A stretch of 64,000 nucleotides of DNA from Trichodesmium sp050015995 (GTDB lineage Bacteria; Cyanobacteriota; Cyanobacteriia; Cyanobacteriales; Microcoleaceae), in contig NZ_JBNHEP010000149.1 of assembly GCF_050015995.1 (NCBI RefSeq), forward strand, positions 1-64,000. The letters run 5' to 3'. Positions 8,575 through 17,278 of the stretch are shown here, in pieces. The notes beneath the pieces are model-generated. The model made no database searches, was not told the origin of the DNA, and worked only from the letters and a program-made list of their open reading frames with translations. A program made the translations under genes and the position numbers. Numbering within the stretch: position 1 is the first letter of the stretch; every line of letters begins with the position of its first letter.

Positions 8575-8955
8575 TTATCCCAAATTTTCAATTTCCTGTA
8601 ATACCTCTACCAAAGTAGGAGCATTTGAGGAAATAACATTATCTTCACTTCCATCATGTTTATGATGAGGAAAGTTTGGCAAATTTAGCTTTTTATGGTG
8701 TCTAGTATTGTCATAGCGAAAAATCAAGTTTTTGGAGGCATTCATATATTGATATGTGTAAATACCATGATTGATGATTGTTTTAACATTGACAAATTCA
8801 CGCTAATAAAGAATAGAACCATCTATAAAGTTTATTTCACCTACAATAAAACCTTGATAATCTGTTCGTTCATCAGATGTAATACTGAATGAAGAGACTA
8901 ATGAGCAAGAGTTAATTACTTCACGAATTTCTTGAACATAATCTTTAATTAACAA
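8575..8955 (-). pseudogene. TumE-like (DUF6516) toxin with in-frame TAG (copy B)
   Basis: A TTG at 8955, overlapping the end of the TumA-like gene by 11 bases, starts LLIKDYVQEIREVINSCS. The frame is then intact to TAA 8575 except for one TAG within DGSILY*REFVNV. The second half has the full DUF6516 landmarks: TYQYMNASKNLIFRYDNT, HHKKLNLPNFPHHKH and SSNAPTLVEVLQEI. The partner antitoxin is still intact, so the antitoxin has outlived its toxin. Confidence 0.8.
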
Positions 8956-9235
8956 ACTCAACCACCTTGAAATTTTCTACTTCTTCACAGAGATTTTTCA
9001 GCATCCAATATTCTCCAATCCATTCGTCTAATTCTAGGGTTTCTGTAAATTCATCATTTTCATATCTTCTGAGAAATTCTTCTGTAGATAACTGATATTT
9101 AGTCTCAAATTTCTGCAATCTTTTTTTGGTTCGTTCAATACCATCAGACAAAGACTGTAATTCTTTTTCTACTGCTGCTTTTAATAAAATTTTTAACGAT
9201 TCTAGGTTCTCGCATTTAATTTTAAGTTCTGGCAT
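8945..9235 (-). CDS. TumA-like antitoxin (copy B), 96 residues
   Basis: This charged helical protein reads MPELKIKCENLESLKILLKA ... SDGIERTKKRLQKFETKYQLSTEEFLRRYENDE ... WIGEYWMLKNL. It is preceded by a perfect AAGGAGGT, which itself overlaps the last codons of the TumE fragment upstream. The stop overlaps the start of the dead TumE copy B. Antitoxin status is inferred from genetic linkage to DUF6516/TumE genes in two places here and from coupling by overlap. Confidence 0.7.
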   Translation of the reverse strand: MPELKIKCENLESLKILLKAAVEKELQSLSDGIERTKKRLQKFETKYQLSTEEFLRRYENDEFTETLELDEWIGEYWMLKNLCEEVENFKVVEFVN

Positions 9236-9237
9236 AT

Positions 9238-9456
9238 TTACCTCCTTAGAATATTGTCAATTTCCTGCAATACATCTACTAAAGTAGGAGCATTTGAGGA
9301 AATAACATTTTCTTGACTACTCTGATATTTATGGTGGGGAAAATTTGGTAAGTTTAGCTTTTTATGATGTCTCGTATTATTATAGCGGAAAATCAGATTA
9401 TTTGAGGCAGTCATATATTGATAGGAATACATATCGCGGTCTATTGTTAATTCCAC
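9238..9456 (-). pseudogene. C-terminal half of a TumE-like toxin (copy C)
   Basis: This open stretch of 72 codons corresponds to the second half of TumE: RDMYSYQYMTASNNLIFRYN, HHKKLNLPNFPHHK and NAPTLVDVLQEIDNILRR. The first 70 or so residues found in copy A (10227-10664) are missing and the upstream bases do not encode them. The stop lies 2 bp before the start of TumA copy B, so translation here might feed the antitoxin. Confidence 0.7.
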
Positions 9457-9529
9457 ATCTACAAATTATCGCACCATTAAAACAGAATTATATAGAAACT
9501 TTATAATGACATATTTATATACCTATAAT

Positions 9530-9888
9530 TCAACTATCAACATCATAATCTATGCAGATAATTAATCCTGCTAGCAACTCTTCAAGAATAAGATTTGAAA
9601 CCTGCCCAAGATATTTAACAAATCTTTCATTAGCAATGCTAGGAACTTGAAGCACATTACCAGCAGAGTCGTTATCTAAACCATTTTAATCATTTTTCGG
9701 TATCGAAATCATAAATGGGCGGTTTTGAAATTTAGGTTGCCATTTAGCTATAGGAATAATAATTCGGACACTGACTGAGCTAAAAATGTTTGAACTAATC
9801 ACAACTGCCGGGCGAGTTTTTTTATTTCTTGATCTCTAGTTGGGTCTAGTTGTACTAACCATATTTCTCCTATTTTAGGATTATTCAT
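9530..9888 (-). pseudogene. PemK/MazF-type toxin, inactivated
   Basis: ATG at 9888 overlaps the antitoxin stop by 8 bases. The start MNNPKIGEIWLVQLDPTRDQEIKK is a classic PemK/MazF entry. At a run of seven A the frame slips by one base; the next frame continues TRPAVVISSNIFSSVSVRIIIPI. A further in-frame TAA lies in IPKND*NGLDNDSAGNVLQV. The end SIANERFVKYLGQV is also typical. Two independent lesions show the endoribonuclease toxin is dead. Confidence 0.8.
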
Positions 9889-10183
9889 CTTCTGATTCCC
9901 AATCTTCTCCATCAAGAATATAAAATTCTGTTAATTCTGAGTCATTTAAAAAATATTCAGCAGTTTTAGCTATTGATGATGTTAATAATTTATGACGCTC
10001 CGCTATAGGCAAACGAGCAATTTCTTTGAGGGATAACTGATTTTTAGAATCAACTTGAGATAGCTTCAATTTGTGTTGAATAAACTGAATAAAGTCTAGC
10101 ACTTCCTGTTGTTTGTCAGGTGGTAATAGTTTCAGATTATCTAGAACTTCTTGTTCAATATTATTATTTGTTATTGCTGTCAT
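9881..10183 (-). CDS. DUF2281-type antitoxin beside a dead PemK toxin
   Basis: With ATG at 10183 (GGAG eight bases upstream) the product is 100 residues. It contains LKLLPPDKQQEVLDFIQFIQHKL, the DUF2281 core helix, followed by SLKEIARLPIAERHKLL and an acidic end (LDGEDWESEDE). Families like this pair with MazF/PemK toxins. The toxin frame begins within its last codons but carries a frameshift and a stop, so this gene is probably an orphan antitoxin, possibly able to counter a related toxin elsewhere. Confidence 0.75.
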   Translation of the reverse strand: MTAITNNNIEQEVLDNLKLLPPDKQQEVLDFIQFIQHKLKLSQVDSKNQLSLKEIARLPIAERHKLLTSSIAKTAEYFLNDSELTEFYILDGEDWESEDE

Positions 10184-10226
10184 AAAAATAATCTCCAACT
10201 TATATAAGTCAAACAACAAGCTATAA

Positions 10227-10664
10227 CTACCTCAAAAGACTGTCAATTTCGTGCAATACCTCTACCAAAGTAGGAGCATTTGAGGAAATAACATTTTCTT
10301 GACTACCCTCATGTTTATGGTGGGGAAAATTTGGCAAGTTTAGCTTTTTATGATGCCCCGTATTATCATAGCGGAAAATAAAATTATTTGAGGCAGTCAT
10401 ATATTGATAAGAATACATATCACGCTCTACTGTTATTTTCACATCTACAAACTCGCAAAAGTAAAGCATTGAATTGTCTTTAAATCTAGCTTCTCCCCGA
10501 ATAAAACCTTGATAAGTACCTTGTTTTTTGGGATTAAATGTACAATTTTGAATTATTGAAAATGTCTGAAGAGCTTCATTAAGTAGCTGAAAATGCTGCA
10601 CTACTTCACAAGCTACTATTGAATCGTGAAGTTGCTGCAAGTAATCCTCAAATAACAAACTCAA
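10227..10664 (-). CDS. TumE-like toxin (DUF6516), copy A, intact
   Basis: This 145-residue protein starts at TTG 10664 inside the end of the antitoxin gene (17-base overlap), giving MSLLFEDYLQQLHDSIVACE. The C-terminal half has YSYQYMTASNNFIFRYDNTG, HHKKLNLPNFPHHKH and ISSNAPTLVEVLHEIDSLL, the DUF6516/TumE signature. It is the only complete copy of four in this 6-kb region. TumE proteins are reported as toxins of type II pairs; the mechanism cannot be read from sequence. Translational coupling through the overlap agrees with a TA operon. Confidence 0.75.
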   Translation of the reverse strand: MSLLFEDYLQQLHDSIVACEVVQHFQLLNEALQTFSIIQNCTFNPKKQGTYQGFIRGEARFKDNSMLYFCEFVDVKITVERDMYSYQYMTASNNFIFRYDNTGHHKKLNLPNFPHHKHEGSQENVISSNAPTLVEVLHEIDSLLR

Positions 10665-10938
10665 TATCTCTCAATTTTTCTATCTTTTCTTCGAGTCGTT
10701 TCAACATCAAAGCTTCCCCTATCCATTCATCCAATTCTAAAGTTTCTTCAAATTCGTCGTTCTCATATCGAAGCAGAAATTCTTGAGTGGATAACTGATA
10801 TTTTTCTTCAAATTCTAAGAGTCTTTTTTTGGTTTTAGCAATTCCTGATTTCAGGGATTTTACCCGGTCAGATATCATATTTTCAATGGTGTTTTTTAAT
10901 GATTCTGGGTGCTGGCATTTAATTTTAAGTTCTGACAT
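10648..10938 (-). CDS. TumA-like antitoxin (copy A), 96 residues
   Basis: ATG 10938 is chosen over an upstream in-frame start at 10986 because AAAGGAGAT precedes it and because the product MSELKIKCQHPESLKN then has the same length (96) as copy B. The remainder is a charged helix pair (SGIAKTKKRLLEFEEKYQLS ... LDEWIGEALMLKRLEEKIEK). It lies first in the operon and overlaps the TumE-like gene by 17 bases. Its role as the neutralising partner is inferred from this arrangement. Confidence 0.7.
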   Translation of the reverse strand: MSELKIKCQHPESLKNTIENMISDRVKSLKSGIAKTKKRLLEFEEKYQLSTQEFLLRYENDEFEETLELDEWIGEALMLKRLEEKIEKLRDIEFVI

Positions 10939-11043
10939 ATTTATTATCTCCTTTAAAAAAGGCTCGCTTTTGTAAATTCTTCCCATATATGGAAAGGGTT
11001 TAACACTGAAGTTTTTTCTTTATTATCCTCTTAAATGGGGAAT

Positions 11044-11508
11044 TTAACTTCTGACTTCTAATCGTTGTGCTTTACCTGCAGCGATATTAGCTTGTAGTTG
11101 CAATTCATTTTCTTTGAGTTGGAGAGCGCGTTCCTCTCGTTGTGCTTCACCTTCGGCGATATTAGCTTCTAATTGTAACCCTTCCTCTTGGATAGCAAGA
11201 GTACGTTCTTCTCGTTGTACCTGACCTCCCGCAATGTAAGCTTGTAACTTCTGTTGTTCTACTTGCAGCTTTTCTAACCGTGCCTCCCTCTCTTCTCGTC
11301 GCTTGAGATATTCAGATTGTGCTTTTATCCATTGTGCTTCTTCCTTAGTTTGCTGCACAATAGCACTCGAATTAGACGATTGCTTTTTTTTCGTTTCGCT
11401 CAATTGCTTGGCCTTTGCCTCTGTAAAGCCTTTAGCCAACCCATTCAAAGCACCTCTGGCAGCTTCGTAAACAAACTTACTACCAGCAGCAAATATTTGT
11501 ACAGGCAT
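11044..11508 (-). CDS. coiled-coil protein with repeated QREER-LQ-EANIA units
   Basis: ATG 11508 follows a strong AAGGAGG and gives MPVQIFAAGSKFVYEAARGA, a small hydrophobic N-terminus of about 30 residues. The rest is a long charged coiled coil with repeats of the form LQANIAxGxAQREERxLxLxE, three to four times, near residues 85-150. The repeats are imperfect at DNA level. No enzyme motif is visible. The short apolar head plus helix suggests a membrane- or vesicle-associated scaffold, which is only a guess. Confidence 0.65.
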   Translation of the reverse strand: MPVQIFAAGSKFVYEAARGALNGLAKGFTEAKAKQLSETKKKQSSNSSAIVQQTKEEAQWIKAQSEYLKRREEREARLEKLQVEQQKLQAYIAGGQVQREERTLAIQEEGLQLEANIAEGEAQREERALQLKENELQLQANIAAGKAQRLEVRS

Positions 11509-11693
11509 AGAATTTAACCTCCTTGTCAAAGTAGCAGTATTTCTAAAATACTCAGGACTTAAGCAAAGACACTTATAGCATTAACCCTTAAAGGTTTATC
11601 TATTTGGCGTTAGTGGTGAGCATATTGCCAACCCTAAATTAAACTACTAGCGTGTCTAGACTAAAATTGTGGGTTAGAAGCGAGCAACCTAGA

Positions 11694-11782
11694 AGACCTC
11701 TCCCCCAACCCCTCTCCTGCAAGGAGAGGGGAGCAAGATATTCTCCCCCTTCCCTTGCAGGGAAGGGGGTTAGGGGGTTAGA
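11694..11782 (+). repeat. GC-rich double-palindrome repeat, full copy
   Basis: The left half reads GACCTCTCCCCCAACCCC and contains the palindrome CTCTCCTGCAAGGAGAG; the right half contains CTTCCCTTGCAGGGAAG and ends GTTAGGGGGTTAG. The halves are roughly mirror images. Other copies lie at 29323-29366 plus 29550-29592, 30104-30187 and, degenerate, 35316-35373. It lies 15 bp beyond the metH stop, where the hairpins could also end transcription. Confidence 0.75.
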
Positions 11783-11796
11783 TTTTTTACACCAAA

Positions 11797-14700
11797 CTAC
11801 GCACTAAAATATTTCGCCACAGGATGATAAGTAACGATCGCCGTGGTAGACTGTTCTGGATAAAGTTGCTCACTCTCATCCATATACATATTAATTCTGT
11901 CTACTTGCAACAAGTCTAACTGTTTGAACTGGTCTTGCATATTCGGACAAGCGGGATAACCGAAACTATAACGTGACCCTTGATAACGCTGTTTCAGAAG
12001 ATCCTTAATATTATCTGCATCCTCTGCAGCGAAACCTAACTCCCGACGAATACGAGTGTGTACCCATTCTGCCATTGCTTCAGCAGTTTGTACTGCCATA
12101 CCGTGGAAATACAAATAATCTGTATATTCATTCTCAGCAAACAATTTCTGAGCAAACTCAGTCGCTATTTCTCCTACTGTTACAGCGTGCATCGGGAACA
12201 CATCAATAATTCCCGAATCCTTGGGAGCAAAGAAGTCTGCAATACACAACCGTCGTCCAGACTTTTGCCGTGGAAATTCAAAACTGTTGACAACTGTTGT
12301 TGCTTTACCAGTCTTATTCATTTCGTCGGAGTCGTAAATGAAAAGTGTATTTCCTTCTGATTGACAAGGGAAATAACCATAAATTGCTTGGGGATGCAGT
12401 AAATTTTCTGCAATTACCCTTGACTTCCAATTTTCCAGAATCGGATAAACTTTCTCTGCTAAAAAGGCATCATACTCTTCCCGTGGTTGTCCTTTAGGTT
12501 TGCGGAATTGCCATTGCCCTGCCATCAACGCTTGCAAATCTAAATACCAGAATAATTCCTCGAATGGCATATCTTCTGGTTGTAATAACTTGGTTCCCCA
12601 GAATGGAGGAGTCGGGCGAGGGATATCTACTGCTACATCATCGGAACGCCGAGTATCTATCACAACTGGTTCAGCAGGTTTAGTTTCCTCTTTTTCTTCA
12701 GACTTATCTTCGGTAGGAGCTTTACCATTACCATTACCATTACCGTTACCGTTTTCTTCAGCAAACTCACCCAAGAAACCTTGAAGGTCATCCCACTGAT
12801 TTTCTGATTTTGCTGGCATCAACTTATCCATGAAATTCAAGTCAGAAAAAGCATCTTTACCATAAACAACTTGCCCTTTGTAAGTATTTTGGCAATCTCC
12901 ATGGACGAATTTCGGAGTTAGAGCGGCACCACCTAAAATCACGGGAACTGTAATACCTTCTGCGTTAAATGTTTCCAAGTTATCTTTCATAAATGCGGTT
13001 GACTTCACCAATAAACCACTCATGGCGATACAGTCAGCATTATGTTCGCGGTAGGCAGCAATAATATTATCGACTGGTTGTTTAATTCCTAAGTTAACTA
13101 CCCGATAACCGTTGTTGGAAAGAATGATATCCACGAGATTTTTACCAATATCGTGAACGTCTCCTTTCACAGTTGCAATAACGAAAACTCCCTTAGAATT
13201 ATCCTCACCAGCCTCATCTGCTTCCATGAAAGGTTGTAGATAAGCAACTGCTGCTTTCATAGTTTGAGCAGACTGCAATACAAATGGTAATTGCATTTGC
13301 CCGGAACCGAATAATTCTCCCACTACTTTCATGCCATCTAATAAATAGACGTTGATAATATCTAACGGCGGATATGCTTCTAGAGCTTTTGCCAAAGCAT
13401 CCTCTAAACCGATACGTTCCCCATCAATAATATGTTGTTTTAAACGTTCTTCAATTGGTAAATTTTGTGTAGCAGAACGGTCTTTTTTAGTGGTTTTACC
13501 CTGGAACATTGTCGTTAACTCAGCCAGAGGATCGTAAGTACAAATATCCCCATCAAATTCCCGTTGGTCATATATTAGTTTCCGACAAACTTCTTGCTGT
13601 TCTGGTTCAATTTTTGACATGGGTAAAATCTTACTAGCACTAACAATAGATCCATCCAAACCTACTGCCATTGCTTCATGCAAAAATACCGAGTTCAACA
13701 CTTGTCTTGCTGCGGGATTTAAACCAAACGAAATATTAGAAACCCCAAGCATTATATGACATTCTGGCAACTCTTCCCGAATCCTTTTAATAGATTCAAT
13801 TGTGGCTTTTCCATTTTCCCTATCCTCTTCAATCCCTGTAGAAACTGGCAAAGCTAAAGTATCAAAGAACAATTCACGGGCAGGAATCCCATATTCTACT
13901 GCTGCATCATAAGCTCGTTTTGCTATTTCAAATTTCTTATCCGCCGTCCGCGCCATTCCATCTTCATCAATGGTTCCAATTACCACACCAGCACCATATT
14001 TTTTCGCCAATTCTAATACTTTTAAAAAACGAGGTTCTCCATCTTCATAGTTAGTAGAATTGAGCAAACATTTACCGCCAGCAACTTTTAAACCAGCCTC
14101 CATTTTTTCCCATTCAGTCGAGTCTAACATCAGAGGCAAATTAACATTTGTGACTAAACGAGATGCTAATTCGTGCATATCTTTAACCCCATCGCGCCCC
14201 ACATAATCAACGTTAACATCGAGAATATGTGCCCCTTCTTTTACCTGAGATTTTGCCAGAGCAACTAAACCATCCCAATCTTCATTATTGAGTAAAGTTC
14301 GGCATTTTTTAGAACCACTAGCATTCAGTCTTTCACCAACAATTAAAAATGAATTATCTTGTTCATAAGTTTCGGAAGAATAGATAGAAGCTGCTGATGG
14401 AACATACTTATATTCTCGTTCTTTTGGTGTGAGAGTTTCAGTAATTTCAGCTAATGCTTGAATATGGTCTGGACGAGTACCACAACAACCGCCGATCACT
14501 TGCACTCCTAGGTCTTCAACGAAGTGCATTAATGCCATTTTCAACTCTATTGGAGTTAATCTGTAGTGAGCTTGTCCGCCGATATTTTCTGGCAAACCAG
14601 CATTGGGAATACAAGAAATAACAAAAGGAGAATTTTCTGACAAATAACGAATATGTTCCTTCATTAAATCAGGACCAGTCGCACAATTTAATCCTAAAAT

Positions 14701-15369
14701 ATCAATAGAATAAGGTTCTAAAATTGTCACAGCAGCATTAATCTCTGAACCTACTAACATAGTGCCAAAAGCTTCCATAGTTATTGACACCATAATAGGG
14801 CGACGTTCCCCTTTTTTAGCAAAAGTTTCTTCTATACCATTTAAAGCAGCTTTTATTTGTAAAACATCCTGACAAGTTTCCACAAGAAATAAATCTACTC
14901 CCCCATCCCAAAGACCTTCTGCTTGTTCGGCAAAACCATCTTTTAAGGTGTCAAAATCAATATGTCCGAGGGTAGGTAATTTTGTTCCTGGTCCCATTGA
15001 TCCAGCAACAAATCGAGGCTTTTCGGGGGTAGAAAATTCCGCAGTTGCAGACTTTGCTAATTCGGCTGCTGTTTTATTAAGATAGTAAGCTTTGTCTGAT
15101 AAATCATATTCTGCCAAGACAATTTTTGTCCCACCAAAGGTGTCAGTTTCTATCACATCAGCACCTGCTGCAAGGAAATCTCGGTGGACCTTAGCTACGG
15201 CTTCTGGCTTACTATGGACAAGATATTCGTTACAACCTTCATACTCTGCACCGCCGAAATCTTCAGCGGTTAGTTCTTGGACTTGTAGGTTAGTACCCAT
15301 TGCCCCATCAAAGACGATAACTGGGCGTTCTGGACTATGTAGACGATTTAAAAATGGGCTGTTCATCAT
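11797..15369 (-). CDS. metH: cobalamin-dependent methionine synthase
   Basis: This 1190-residue protein has the full MetH order. The N-terminal homocysteine-binding barrel has zinc-ligand Cys in LGLNCATGPD (about 229) and VIGGCCGTRPDH (about 295). The pterin-binding domain follows (FLIVGERLNASGSKK, HILDVNVDYVGRDG). The cobalamin domain has the cap ERLKQHIIDGER, the ligand motif DVHDIGKNLV and MSGLLVKST. The reactivation domain has the AdoMet motif RYSFGYPACPN. A linker of five Asn-Gly pairs and charged residues, encoded by GGTAAC-type tandem DNA, joins the last two domains. It transfers methyl from methyl-tetrahydrofolate to homocysteine. Monocistronic; I saw no riboswitch upstream. Confidence 0.96.
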   Translation of the reverse strand: MMNSPFLNRLHSPERPVIVFDGAMGTNLQVQELTAEDFGGAEYEGCNEYLVHSKPEAVAKVHRDFLAAGADVIETDTFGGTKIVLAEYDLSDKAYYLNKTAAELAKSATAEFSTPEKPRFVAGSMGPGTKLPTLGHIDFDTLKDGFAEQAEGLWDGGVDLFLVETCQDVLQIKAALNGIEETFAKKGERRPIMVSITMEAFGTMLVGSEINAAVTILEPYSIDILGLNCATGPDLMKEHIRYLSENSPFVISCIPNAGLPENIGGQAHYRLTPIELKMALMHFVEDLGVQVIGGCCGTRPDHIQALAEITETLTPKEREYKYVPSAASIYSSETYEQDNSFLIVGERLNASGSKKCRTLLNNEDWDGLVALAKSQVKEGAHILDVNVDYVGRDGVKDMHELASRLVTNVNLPLMLDSTEWEKMEAGLKVAGGKCLLNSTNYEDGEPRFLKVLELAKKYGAGVVIGTIDEDGMARTADKKFEIAKRAYDAAVEYGIPARELFFDTLALPVSTGIEEDRENGKATIESIKRIREELPECHIMLGVSNISFGLNPAARQVLNSVFLHEAMAVGLDGSIVSASKILPMSKIEPEQQEVCRKLIYDQREFDGDICTYDPLAELTTMFQGKTTKKDRSATQNLPIEERLKQHIIDGERIGLEDALAKALEAYPPLDIINVYLLDGMKVVGELFGSGQMQLPFVLQSAQTMKAAVAYLQPFMEADEAGEDNSKGVFVIATVKGDVHDIGKNLVDIILSNNGYRVVNLGIKQPVDNIIAAYREHNADCIAMSGLLVKSTAFMKDNLETFNAEGITVPVILGGAALTPKFVHGDCQNTYKGQVVYGKDAFSDLNFMDKLMPAKSENQWDDLQGFLGEFAEENGNGNGNGNGKAPTEDKSEEKEETKPAEPVVIDTRRSDDVAVDIPRPTPPFWGTKLLQPEDMPFEELFWYLDLQALMAGQWQFRKPKGQPREEYDAFLAEKVYPILENWKSRVIAENLLHPQAIYGYFPCQSEGNTLFIYDSDEMNKTGKATTVVNSFEFPRQKSGRRLCIADFFAPKDSGIIDVFPMHAVTVGEIATEFAQKLFAENEYTDYLYFHGMAVQTAEAMAEWVHTRIRRELGFAAEDADNIKDLLKQRYQGSRYSFGYPACPNMQDQFKQLDLLQVDRINMYMDESEQLYPEQSTTAIVTYHPVAKYFSA

Positions 15370-16247
15370 TGAGTATTTAATATTTAGGTGTTAATATTTA
15401 TACTACTCTTTTCAGAGTTTGAAAGCAATTTATTTTCTCTATGATAATATGGATTTTGGGGTGTTAAGTAAGTAAGCATAAATAAATATAAAACTAAGAA
15501 ACAGGTGTCGGAGGAAAGAAATTATCTATTCCCTATTGCTAAATTAGCTGTTTCTTCTCTTATATTTTTTGTGTTTTATTGTAAGCATTCAGGTAGCTCC
15601 CCTTTAGCTTTTCCTGCAGAATGCTAGTTCAACAATTAATAATTAATAATTAATTATTACCTCTCCTTGAAAAGGGATAGGATTGACTAAAAGGAAAATT
15701 TTTTCAAGTTTCTCCTTGCTCATGAGAGGCTTTAAACCTTAATTATTCGGTAAACAATTTTTCCTTAGTAATAATCCTGCACTAAGTAATTAATGAAAAA
15801 GATTAGCAAAGAATGATTTGAGAGTAACTTTTAATTGTTCCTCAATCTTTCAACTCTAATTCTTCCTTCAAAAACAATAAGTTAATAGCTGATAGCTGTT
15901 AGCGCAGCTACGACCCAGGAGGCAAGAGGCTAGCTGACCGCTGAATGCTTACGTTTTATTTTATCTATATACTTATAGCAATTATCAATATATTGTACAG
16001 AGTTAAATAATAACTAAAATCTACTGAAAATTATTTAAATGATGGCTTAGTAGCTGATGATTCATAACTTCCAACCTCAAAAATTATTGATTAGTCAAAA
16101 TACTATCTTATTCAGCAAATACGATGAATTTTTTATCTATAGGACTTACCCAAAGAAACCCGGTTGCTAGGAAAAATCCTTGGTTTTAACAGCACAATAG
16201 ACATATAAGAAAAAACCGAATTTCTGGGTGCGGGTGCCTAAGTTATG
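15370..16247. other. gene-free spacer upstream of metH
   Basis: No credible coding frame. It holds AT-rich tandem ATTAATA tracts near 15632-15656, one copy of a dispersed repeat (15660-15738) and a CTGATAGCTGTTAG tract near 15887-15902. The metH promoter must lie near 15370-15480. Confidence 0.6.
15660..15738 (+). repeat. dispersed repeat CCTCTCCTTGAAAA ... GAGAGGCTTTAAACC, copy 1
   Basis: The repeat opens CCTCTCCTTGAAAAGGGATAG, passes GGATTGACTAA and ends GAGGCTTTAAACC. Related copies are at 25633-25713 and 45371-45451. The ends CCTCTCC and GGAGAGG are inverted relative to each other, so it can fold. The third copy sits inside a broken CHAT gene, which shows mobility or deletion-linked spread. 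Confidence 0.6.
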
Positions 16248-16359
16248 GGCGTTGCATAGTTGTGGGATGATAATTAAATTTGCACGCATCTGAAACTTTT
16301 GATTGATCGGGCTAAATTTTTGGATACATATCAAAATCATCCCTTGATAATGCAACGCC
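16248..16359. mobile_element. 112-bp MITE with 8-bp target duplication
   Basis: The left end GGCGTTGCAT...GGGATGAT (24 bp) and the right end are inverted copies matching in the outer 10 and inner 8 bases. Directly outside both ends is AAGTTATG (16240-16247 and 16360-16367), a clean 8-bp direct duplication. No coding capacity. Families with 8-bp duplications include ISAs1, and an ISAs1 transposase remnant occurs at 59313-59763, but the link is not proved. Confidence 0.85.
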
Positions 16360-16564
16360 AAGTTATGATGTATTTTTGATCGTCGCGATGCTCTGATTTT
16401 TCTGGAACCTAGGTCTTATACCATTCTTGAAAACAAAATGTTATGAATAATAAAGAATAATTAAAATACTTTACATGAGATGTTCCTTTGACTAAAAAGA
16501 GAAACTCCGCTTGAATAAATAGTATTTAAGCTATTTATTCTGATATATAATCAGGTTATATAAT

Positions 16565-16704
16565 ATATAGCAATCCTATTTTATTCGTGTCAAAAATCTT
16601 ACTGCTTTTTAGGGAACAGGGAACACTTAACTCTTAACAGGTAAGAGTTTCAGTTTTTTTATTTACTTTTTGATTACCCGCAACCTATGCGCGGATTGCT
16701 ATAT
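16565..16704. mobile_element. inverted-repeat element with ATATAGCAATCC ends, copy 1
   Basis: The ends are ATATAGCAATCC and GGATTGCTATAT, a perfect 12-bp inverted pair. The inner sequence (CTATTTTATTCGTG, AAAAATCTTACTGCTTTTTAGG, then a heptamer tract, then GTAAGAGTTTCA) is shared with 24401-24557. The two copies differ mainly in the heptamer tract (GGGAACA here, GGCAACA there). Confidence 0.75.
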
Positions 16705-17278
16705 GTTGATAATTCTATAATTACTTCAAGCCTTCAATCTCCCCTACTCCCCTACTCCCTACCCCCAACTATATAATAAGTATTCAACCGGATTTGATAT
16801 GACTCCTGACTCGGAGACTCCTAGAAAAAGTCTAACTATTTGTAGCAAAAATTTATCACGCTTACTGTGAGATAGTAGATTTTTCCAGAGCATTATTCAG
16901 AAAATTTGGAAAATTGAGTATAAGACCCCACGGTCTTCAAAGTGTCCACAATTAATTGGAGTGAATCTCCATACTCTTAAAGCTAAAACATGACCTACAA
17001 CCTACAACCTTATTCAATGGGAATGAGTACCAGATATCATATCAAATTCGGTAGTATTCGTTATTATCAAATGGTACAAAAAGGGTTTGTGGGGCGGATG
17101 TCGGTATTTTGGGTATCTCATACAAACCCGATTTATCAACGAGTCTCTCGTCGAAATTATATCACTCCTAAGCTAGAGAATTTAATATCATTAATAATCA
17201 TCCTGATGGATTTTCCTTAACAATAAATACTCTAAAAAAAACTGATTATTTTCTTGAATAAAAAAGAATGAAACAGCT
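16705..17278. other. gene-free spacer before the kinase operon
   Basis: It contains CCCTACTCCC short repeats near 16743-16765 and no convincing gene. A 76-codon open stretch at 16990-17220 has no SD or family look. The promoter of the kinase operon should lie close to 17220-17270; I cannot define boxes. Confidence 0.5.

Noticed and set aside
15370..15480. Possible cobalamin or SAH riboswitch upstream of metH
   Set aside because: I looked for the B12 box and for a compact pseudoknot pattern and found neither.
16990..17220. 76-residue ORF before the kinase operon
   Set aside because: No SD, no recognisable fold and no coding-like periodicity visible.
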